Assembly (NCBI RefSeq): GCF_003387375.1
Contig: NZ_QUNG01000020.1
Span: 1 to 40,458 of the forward strand
DNA length: 40,458 nucleotides
Reading direction: 5' to 3'
Source: Marinomonas pollencensis
Lineage (GTDB): Bacteria > Pseudomonadota > Gammaproteobacteria > Pseudomonadales > Marinomonadaceae
The position numbers were made by a program, and so were the translations under genes. Within the stretch, counting starts at the first letter, position 1. Each line of letters starts with the position of its first letter. The notes under the pieces were generated by a model that was not told where the DNA came from, did no database searches, and saw only the letters and a list, made by a program, of their open reading frames with translations. Shown here piece after piece: positions 35,255 through 40,458 of this stretch.

Positions 35255-35283
35255 TTGACTTAGGTTGCTTACTTAGGTAAAAG
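35255..35283 (+). promoter_or_regulatory. Candidate promoter with direct-repeat operator for the toxin-antitoxin-like pair
   Basis: TTGACT and TAAAAG are separated by 17 bases. The octamer ACTTAGGT occurs twice, at 35258-35265 and 35271-35278, 13 bases apart, one overlapping the -35 and the other touching the -10. Such placement suits repression by the XRE protein encoded in the operon (inference). Confidence 0.5.
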
Positions 35284-35319
35284 AGCTAAACTTTTATTAC
35301 ACAACAATAAAGTTGGGTT

Positions 35320-35763
35320 ATGATTCCGGATTTTAATGATAATGGTAATCTGCCAGCAGGCATTCATTACTGTTCCGCTCAGGAGCTCTTCGGCCGATTC
35401 GGCTATAACGCTAAAAGAGCGTGGCTACTAGACGGGCTTAGCTTGTTAATTAAAAACTTAGAAGCTGCAGGATGCACTCTCATTTATGTCGACGGTAGTT
35501 TCGTGACGGAGAAGGAGTTTCCTGGCGACTACGATATGGCTTGGAGTATTGCAGGTGTTGATCCCAGTAAGCTTGATCCCTGTTTACTACTCTCATCGGA
35601 TAAAGACCGAGACGAGATTGAGCTTAGATATAGAGGCGATGTTTTTCCTGCAGAAATCCCCGAAGGTCGAAGCGGAAAGACCTTCCTTAATTTTTTTCAA
35701 GAAGATAAGAATACAGGTGAAAAGAAAGGGATTGTGGCAATTAAAATTGGAGGTAAGCAATGA
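35320..35763 (+). CDS. Nucleotidyltransferase-like protein (DUF6932-type), candidate toxin
   Basis: This 147-aa protein has a minimal nucleotidyltransferase signature: DGSFVTEKEFPGDYDMAW (GS at 59-60, D70 and D72 as the metal-binding DxD). It resembles DUF6932/MNT-type proteins, which can add nucleotides to tRNA or proteins. Its stop overlaps the start of the XRE-ImmA/IrrE gene (ATGA). By analogy with MNT-HEPN and AbiEii pairs it may be the toxin or modifier of a two-gene stress/defence system. That activity is inferred and not shown. The ribosome site is weak. Confidence 0.78.
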   Translation: MIPDFNDNGNLPAGIHYCSAQELFGRFGYNAKRAWLLDGLSLLIKNLEAAGCTLIYVDGSFVTEKEFPGDYDMAWSIAGVDPSKLDPCLLLSSDKDRDEIELRYRGDVFPAEIPEGRSGKTFLNFFQEDKNTGEKKGIVAIKIGGKQ

Positions 35764-37193
35764 TTAAGAACTCAAAACAACTAGCTCTTACGCGGAGTAA
35801 AGTTAGAGATTTTGATGCTGCTATCCAAGAAATCGGTGAAGGCAGTAGCGATATTCATCCTCTGTTAATGCAGGCTCAAAAAAATGCTCTTATATTTCAA
35901 AGAGATGATTTGGTGCGTGATATTGAAGAGTACGAACAGCTTCTTTCTGGTGAGTTTGCTGTTTTTGATGTCGATAACATCGCCGACTTACCAAAAGCCC
36001 TTATTCGGTCAAGAATCTATCTAGGTCTAACGCAAAAAGACTTAGCAGATAAGCTTGGGATGAAAGAGCAACAAATACAGCGCTATGAAAACTTAGAATA
36101 TTCTTCTGCGAGCTTTTCGACCTTGCTATCAGTGATTAATGCTTTGGATTTAAAGGTTACTGAGGATGTTTTTTTACCAAAGGCGTCAAGAACGCAAAAC
36201 CTTTTAATTAGTAAATTATCCGATGCGGGCCTAGATAAAGCCTTTATTGAAAAGCGTATTGCTCCAAGAGATATAATCAATTTTGATTGTGATACTTGGG
36301 TTGATCGTGTCTGTGAGAAGGTTAAAGCTATCTTTGGATGGAGCAAAGAGCAGCTATTAGGAGATGAGTCACTATCGATGGGACGTGATGGGGCTTTAGT
36401 CGCTAGGTTTAAAATGCCTGCAAGTGCTAATCAACAATATGCAAGTGCGTATACTCAGTATGCCTATACTGTTGCAAGATTAGCTGCTAAATATTTTGAT
36501 AAACCAAAACTTAAACTTTCGGATGATCCTTATGTTGTTAGACAAGAGGTGCAAGAGAAGTATGGTGATCTTAGCTTTGAATCTCTTTTATCCTATGTAT
36601 ACAGTAAGGGCGTTATTGTATTAGGGTTGAATGACTCTGGCGCGTTCCATGGTGCTACATGGAGAATTGAAAGTCGAAATGTAATAGTCGTTAAGCAAAA
36701 GACTTCACACTCCTCTCGTTGGTCCTTCGATCTATTACATGAGTTTTATCATGCTACGCAAAAGCCTAGCTTGTCAGAGTTCTCTTTGATCGAGCTCAGT
36801 GAAACTAGTGATGAAAGACGGTTAGATGCTGAAGAACTGGAGGCAAACGTATTTGCTTCAAAAGTTCTTTTGGGCCTAGACGCTGAGGAATACGTACAAG
36901 AATGCTTTGCAAATGCTAAAGGGAATATCGCTTGGCTGAAAAATTCTGTCATTCAAGTATCTAAAAAGTATGACCTAGATTGTGGTGTATTGGCTAATCA
37001 GGTTGCCAACGAGCATGATATTATGGAGAGGAAAGCAGGAAGGAAATCCACTTGGTGGGGAACTGCCCATAACTTGCAGAGCAACAATTCTAGTCCGCGA
37101 GAAATATGTAATTCAATTCTTAAAGAAAACATCTCGGTAGAGTCTATGAATGATTTCGATCGAGAGTTCTTTGAACAGGCTATATATAACTAG
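35760..37193 (+). CDS. XRE HTH - ImmA/IrrE metallopeptidase fusion
   Basis: This 477-aa protein has three visible parts: an N-terminal helical region (1-75), an XRE HTH (about 79-132: IYLGLTQKDLADKLGMKEQQIQRYENLEYSSASFSTLLSVINAL), and an ImmA/IrrE-type zinc peptidase with HEFYH at 327-331 and a third ligand region DAEELEANVFAS (356-367). Such proteins bind DNA and cleave a partner repressor or antitoxin. It is translationally coupled to the nucleotidyltransferase-like gene, so it is the likely antitoxin or regulator and may repress the promoter at 35255. A convergent terminator follows. Confidence 0.9.
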   Translation: MIKNSKQLALTRSKVRDFDAAIQEIGEGSSDIHPLLMQAQKNALIFQRDDLVRDIEEYEQLLSGEFAVFDVDNIADLPKALIRSRIYLGLTQKDLADKLGMKEQQIQRYENLEYSSASFSTLLSVINALDLKVTEDVFLPKASRTQNLLISKLSDAGLDKAFIEKRIAPRDIINFDCDTWVDRVCEKVKAIFGWSKEQLLGDESLSMGRDGALVARFKMPASANQQYASAYTQYAYTVARLAAKYFDKPKLKLSDDPYVVRQEVQEKYGDLSFESLLSYVYSKGVIVLGLNDSGAFHGATWRIESRNVIVVKQKTSHSSRWSFDLLHEFYHATQKPSLSEFSLIELSETSDERRLDAEELEANVFASKVLLGLDAEEYVQECFANAKGNIAWLKNSVIQVSKKYDLDCGVLANQVANEHDIMERKAGRKSTWWGTAHNLQSNNSSPREICNSILKENISVESMNDFDREFFEQAIYN

Positions 37194-37242
37194 GCCAGGA
37201 TTTTTATTGCAAAATCCTTTAAAAATATACAGTTATATAGAT

Positions 37243-37274
37243 AGTTAAAGCCCGCTTATCAGTGGGCTTTAACT
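37243..37274. terminator. Bidirectional terminator between convergent genes
   Basis: The stem AGTTAAAGCCC / GGGCTTTAACT with a 10-nt loop lies between the XRE-ImmA gene and the large ATPase gene. Its A/T-rich flanks suit termination in both directions. Confidence 0.75.
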
Positions 37275-37301
37275 TATTTAATAGACATTAGTTTATGTCT
37301 T

Positions 37302-39893
37302 CTAGGTTCTTTTTCGATTCTGTTGTAACTCGTCGAGAAAGTCTTGAATAGCTTTTAAATCAGACTCGATTTCCTCAATTGTTGGGTATGGGGTCCCCAT
37401 AGCAGGAGCACTGTCGTGGCCTGTAAAATAAGTACTACACTTACTCATCGCATTATCAACTACTGAAATATCTGCAGCGGATATATCAACAAGGCGTGAC
37501 AGGCGTTGCGTATAAACTCCGCGCTCAAACCTATTGACTACCTTATTTAGTAGTTTCTCTTCCACTAGACGCTCCCATGCCTCTCTTAATAAGCCATAGA
37601 ATCCCTGAGTTTCTTGGCGAAATACTGTTTCAGTATCTTCGAGATAAGTCTTCCTTAAGTCTCTCAACTTTGTATTTAAGCGCTTTATCCGTTTGGAGGT
37701 AGTAAGTGCTTCCCATGGGGCACTATCCCTTACTATTCCTGAATATTGCCTTGATCGCTCTAACGTGAGACTTGAATGCAATGCATTATGAATCTCGGCC
37801 TGTTCGAGTAAAAGCTTGAAGAATACAATGTCATGAGTGAATACTATTACCTGCCTCGAAAGAGACTCTTTGACGAGTCTTGCGGCTACTTTGCTACTCC
37901 ACTGATGACTTAAAGAGTTTACTGGATCATCAAATACAATGGCAGAAAGACGTTTATCTGCTTTCATCTCAGCTAAGAATGCAGCTATAGCAATGCATCT
38001 CTGTTCGCCCTCACTCGCGACCTTAGCAACGATTGGCTCACCAGAATTTGCTATTGATAGTTTAAATTGCTGATGACCACCAGAGTTCCTTGTCTGTACA
38101 TTTACAGAGAACCTAGTGAATCCGAACTGTTTTAGTTCGTTGCTAAATGCCTCAGTAATCGGTTCTATAACACCTTGCTGATAGATTGTAGAGGAAAGGT
38201 CTGAAACTCTACGGGTGTTGCATTCTCTTTTTATCTCACTCAACTTATCTACAATTCTATACTGGCGAATGTTTTGAAGTATTGGGTCGCTATTTTCAAG
38301 AATGTACTTTTTGTCTATGAACTCCTGTAAGAGAGCCTCTTTTTTATTGATAAGGTTAGTTAGGTCCTGGTTCGTCTTAACTTGTGCTATTTGCTCGTTT
38401 AAGTGTTGAATCAGTGCGGCTATGTCGGTAGTTGAGGATACATCTAAGCTCGATTGAATGTCGGGTAATTCTAAGGATGTTGTAAACAACTTCTGTCGTA
38501 CTTTGAGCTCTTCAAACAGGGATGTAATTCTGTCTTTGATACCTGGCTTCAGTTTATTAGCATCTTCTAGCCCGGCTTTGTAATCTTCTAAGCTAAGTGT
38601 CTGTGATGAAATCATTCTTAGCGCATTATTAAAGTCGTTATAAGCAGCTGCTGCATCCTTAGCAGCATTATCAGCTAAGAACTTGTTCAATAAGCCTAGT
38701 CTTTCGCCGCTGCTTTCTGATATCTCTTGAAGACAAAGAGGGCAATAGTCACCCTCGATGGGTGGAAAGTGGTTGGAGTTTGGTTCACTTTCTATGAATG
38801 TTCTCGCCGCACGCCACAGATTTTGCCAGTTTATGCCTGTTACGGATTCTAAAGGTAAGCCTTTCAGGGTGGCTTGCATTATTTGGTCGGCAGCCCTTTG
38901 TTTTGTAATGTAGTCCTTCTGTAGCTCTTTTAGCCTATCAAAAGCCTTATCTCCCAAATATCTGAGGGTATTGAGCATAAACCGTTGAAGCGGTTCTACG
39001 GTAAGCAGCTGTTGATTCAGGTTTGTTCTTAAACTTTCGGGGGTCTGAAGCTTATCTTTTGCTATTTCTTGTCGTAAAGGCTCTATATATGCAAGCTCTT
39101 CCGCCGTTGCTTTGAGAGCGTGTACATCATCTTCTTTCGTGTTTGATGATATATTTGCGAGAAATTGTGATACATAAGTGCCTGATTGTAACGGTCGTAT
39201 CTGAACGAGCCCCTGGCCAGATTTTAAATCCTTATCGACCGCATCTCTTACATACGAAATGGTCTTTGTTAATTCCGTTAATAAATTCAAACCTGATGGC
39301 TTGAATCCTAAAACATCTTCTTTGTTAACGTAATGGTGAGAAGATTCGGTATCGAAAACTCTGATAGCTTTTAAAGATTGGATACTTGAAGAGTTTGAAG
39401 TCCAGTGGTGCTGCTCGTTTCTGCCATTAACAAGTAAGCTAAGAGTGGCACTAGGTAAAGAGTGAGGGCTCGGCTCGAATACATTCCCTAATATTTGGGG
39501 AAATGTTCCACGAGTAAGACATGCATGCTTCATTATACTGGAATAACTGGACTTTCCCGCTCCATTATCGCCATACACAATGAATAGACCTTCTTGGGAT
39601 AAATTAAGCGTTTGGTCCGCAATGAGTGAACCAACCCCGGTGACATTAGACAAAGAGAGCAATTTCACTTCCTCTTGCTCACTTGTATGCCCGGTGAAAT
39701 CTATTTGTTGATCAGTATAGGGGGGAGTAATTCCTGTTACGCTTTCTAATTTATGCTCAATTCGAGCCATTTTATAGATATCTGCTAAGTCTTTCTGTTC
39801 TAACTCTCCGTGATCGAGAGCAAGCTTGATGCTATGCTTCCACCAGTTTGGTTTGTCTTGAATCCATGCTTGAATTTGCTCTATAGGCGTCAC
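37302..39893 (-). CDS. Large AAA/SMC-like ATPase with CxxC half zinc-hook (RloC/PrrC-like)
   Basis: This 863-aa protein of the AAA_13 type has Walker A GDNGAGKS at 108-115 and a long helical, coiled-coil-rich middle (about 250-560). A YCPLCLQ motif (C384, C387) could pair two molecules through zinc, as in Rad50 and RloC. It also has an ABC-signature variant SEGEQRC (627-633), Walker B AIVFDDP (651-657) with D-loop NSLSH, and the switch His in VIVFTHD (687). The C-terminal ~170 residues are helical and could hold an effector, but I cannot see a certain anticodon-nuclease triad. It starts with GTG. It is a single-gene unit and probably a stand-alone anti-phage protein (inference from family and island). 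Confidence 0.85.
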   Translation of the reverse strand: MTPIEQIQAWIQDKPNWWKHSIKLALDHGELEQKDLADIYKMARIEHKLESVTGITPPYTDQQIDFTGHTSEQEEVKLLSLSNVTGVGSLIADQTLNLSQEGLFIVYGDNGAGKSSYSSIMKHACLTRGTFPQILGNVFEPSPHSLPSATLSLLVNGRNEQHHWTSNSSSIQSLKAIRVFDTESSHHYVNKEDVLGFKPSGLNLLTELTKTISYVRDAVDKDLKSGQGLVQIRPLQSGTYVSQFLANISSNTKEDDVHALKATAEELAYIEPLRQEIAKDKLQTPESLRTNLNQQLLTVEPLQRFMLNTLRYLGDKAFDRLKELQKDYITKQRAADQIMQATLKGLPLESVTGINWQNLWRAARTFIESEPNSNHFPPIEGDYCPLCLQEISESSGERLGLLNKFLADNAAKDAAAAYNDFNNALRMISSQTLSLEDYKAGLEDANKLKPGIKDRITSLFEELKVRQKLFTTSLELPDIQSSLDVSSTTDIAALIQHLNEQIAQVKTNQDLTNLINKKEALLQEFIDKKYILENSDPILQNIRQYRIVDKLSEIKRECNTRRVSDLSSTIYQQGVIEPITEAFSNELKQFGFTRFSVNVQTRNSGGHQQFKLSIANSGEPIVAKVASEGEQRCIAIAAFLAEMKADKRLSAIVFDDPVNSLSHQWSSKVAARLVKESLSRQVIVFTHDIVFFKLLLEQAEIHNALHSSLTLERSRQYSGIVRDSAPWEALTTSKRIKRLNTKLRDLRKTYLEDTETVFRQETQGFYGLLREAWERLVEEKLLNKVVNRFERGVYTQRLSRLVDISAADISVVDNAMSKCSTYFTGHDSAPAMGTPYPTIEEIESDLKAIQDFLDELQQNRKRT

Positions 39894-40077
39894 TTTTCTC
39901 TCCTTTCCTTGTTTTACTTGCGAGTAAAAATAGTGCTACTTGCATTGCTAAGCATAAAGATACTATGTTTTTGTTTAACTACGCTTACTATTAATGTGAA
40001 GGGTAGATTTACCTCATTGGTTCCTTCAGCCAGGATGAAAGGTGCTTTGAGAGGAGACAACGAGTGGGAAGTGATGA

Positions 40078-40254
40078 ATGCTTGTGTATCAATTAACAGA
40101 TGAAGAGCGTAAGGAGCTCCGTCGTGACATGGCTGAGTCCTCTGCTTGGGCACGTGCTGAGTTGAAGCGTCGCCGGGAAGAAAAGGCGAAACAAAGCGCT
40201 GAACATGGTACTAATAATGGTACTACTACAGAGCCAAGCCCCAAACAGCCGTAG
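40078..40254 (+). CDS. Small hypothetical protein at the right end of the island
   Basis: This 58-aa ORF encodes a charged helix MLVYQLTDEERKELRRDMAE...WARAELKRRREEKAKQ followed by a Thr/Pro/Ser tail. GGGAA lies about 7 bases before the ATG. It ends 30 bases before the right repeat; a small hairpin (AGGGC/GCCCT, 40259-40273) separates them. The function is unknown. The position suggests it belonged to the original element. It could also be an expressed remnant. Confidence 0.5.
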   Translation: MLVYQLTDEERKELRRDMAESSAWARAELKRRREEKAKQSAEHGTNNGTTTEPSPKQP

Positions 40255-40284
40255 TTAAAGGGCTTGCGGCCCTCATTGACGATA

Positions 40285-40370
40285 GAGTGGGAATAATTCA
40301 GCGCTAGGTAAGCCCTTGCACTGAACAGCAATAAACACTCTAAAGCCCGCTATCTAGCGGGCTTTTTTGT
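40285..40370 (+). repeat. Right direct repeat (attR-like) of the guaA 3' end
   Basis: This is the second copy of the last four guaA codons plus terminator, 85 of 86 bases identical to 30250-30335. It marks the right boundary of the inserted DNA or, if another island follows, an internal junction. Confidence 0.92.
40342..40368 (+). terminator. guaA terminator (right copy)
   Basis: This is the same AAAGCCCGCT / AGCGGGCTTT hairpin and T run as at 30307-30333. It now insulates the right end of the island. Confidence 0.9.
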
Positions 40371-40372
40371 TT

Positions 40373-40433
40373 GCCCAGCGAAGCTGGCAAACCCGTCAGG
40401 TTGAAAGAAACCTGTCTTACCCCGACTGAGGGG
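40373..40433. other. Three consecutive hairpins at the window edge
   Basis: Three stems follow one another: GCC(C)AGC/GCTGGC with a GAA loop (40373-40388), CAGGTT/AACCTG with a GAAAGA loop (40397-40414) and CCCC/GGGG with a 6-nt loop (40420-40433). The density and purine-rich loops suggest a structured RNA, possibly the 5' part of a group II intron or another ribozyme-like element continuing outside the window. No coding sequence is visible in 40371-40458. Confidence 0.35.
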
Positions 40434-40458
40434 AAGAGAATCCGAATCGCAAGGGCGT

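Larger units (their letters stand above)
30250..40370. mobile_element. Genomic (defence) island integrated at guaA
   Basis: About 10 kb lies between two 86-bp direct repeats of the guaA 3' end. The left end has a truncated tyrosine integrase adjacent to guaA, as in intact guaA-targeting islands. The cargo is an ATPase plus small partner, an sce7725/sce7726 pair, a conjugation-protein-like fragment, a nucleotidyltransferase-like/XRE-ImmA pair and an SMC-like ATPase. The genes at 30766-34527 are visibly AT-richer than guaA, indicating foreign and mosaic origin. The broken integrase suggests the element can no longer excise on its own. Confidence 0.88.

Noticed and set aside
37302..39893. Calling the large ATPase a definite anticodon nuclease RloC
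   Set aside because: ATPase and hook motifs fit, but the Arg-Glu-His nuclease triad could not be identified by eye, so only similarity is stated.
30336..40284. CRISPR array or tRNA gene within the island
   Set aside because: No regularly spaced repeats or cloverleaf-like sequence is visible; the insertion target is guaA, not a tRNA.

Overview
The window reads as chromosome of a marine gammaproteobacterium, most likely Marinomonas or a close relative in the Oceanospirillales. This is inferred from the gene set (hrpB, xseA, guaB-guaA, metY, a short-Q-loop cytochrome bd oxidase, a prokaryotic voltage-gated Na+ channel family member) and moderate GC content. No species marker is present beyond the last ~54 bases of a 5S rRNA gene at the left edge.

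Layout. 1-2.6 kb: 5S rRNA 3' end, then a repeat-rich tract (a 97-bp sequence twice in tandem and seven copies of an 8-bp GACAGGCA core) around a Y1/RAYT-type transposase gene, a DUF1840 gene, and the remnant of a second transposase start. 2.6-14.5 kb: ordinary chromosomal genes (a membrane coiled-coil protein, a small-molecule kinase, hrpB, a ferredoxin, an AEC transporter, an MscS channel, a cation channel, a methyltransferase, a DMT exporter). 13.7-16.9 kb: an XRE regulator divergent from a translationally coupled NhaC-type transporter and Asp/Glu racemase. 16.9-22.1 kb: metY, a hypothetical gene, then the cydA-cydB operon with two short membrane-peptide genes and a perfect FNR/Anr box. 22.2-25.5 kb: a 7TM-type histidine kinase and a sigma-54 activator, abutting. 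25.6-30.3 kb: xseA divergent from guaB-guaA.

The most unusual part is 30250-40370. The last four codons of guaA and its terminator (86 bp) recur at 40285-40370 with one mismatch, so about 10 kb of foreign DNA sits in the 3' end of guaA. It carries a truncated tyrosine integrase, a likely conjugation-protein fragment and four candidate defence modules: (a) an OLD/RloA-like ATPase overlapping a 147-aa partner; (b) an overlapping sce7726 (PD-(D/E)XK-like) / sce7725 (beta family) pair; (c) a nucleotidyltransferase-like protein coupled to an XRE-ImmA/IrrE metallopeptidase; (d) an 863-aa SMC-like ATPase with a CxxC half zinc-hook, resembling RloC/PrrC-type proteins. The cargo is mosaic (different strands and base composition), and the missing integrase N-terminus suggests it is stranded. 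The window ends in a short tract rich in hairpins just beyond the right repeat.
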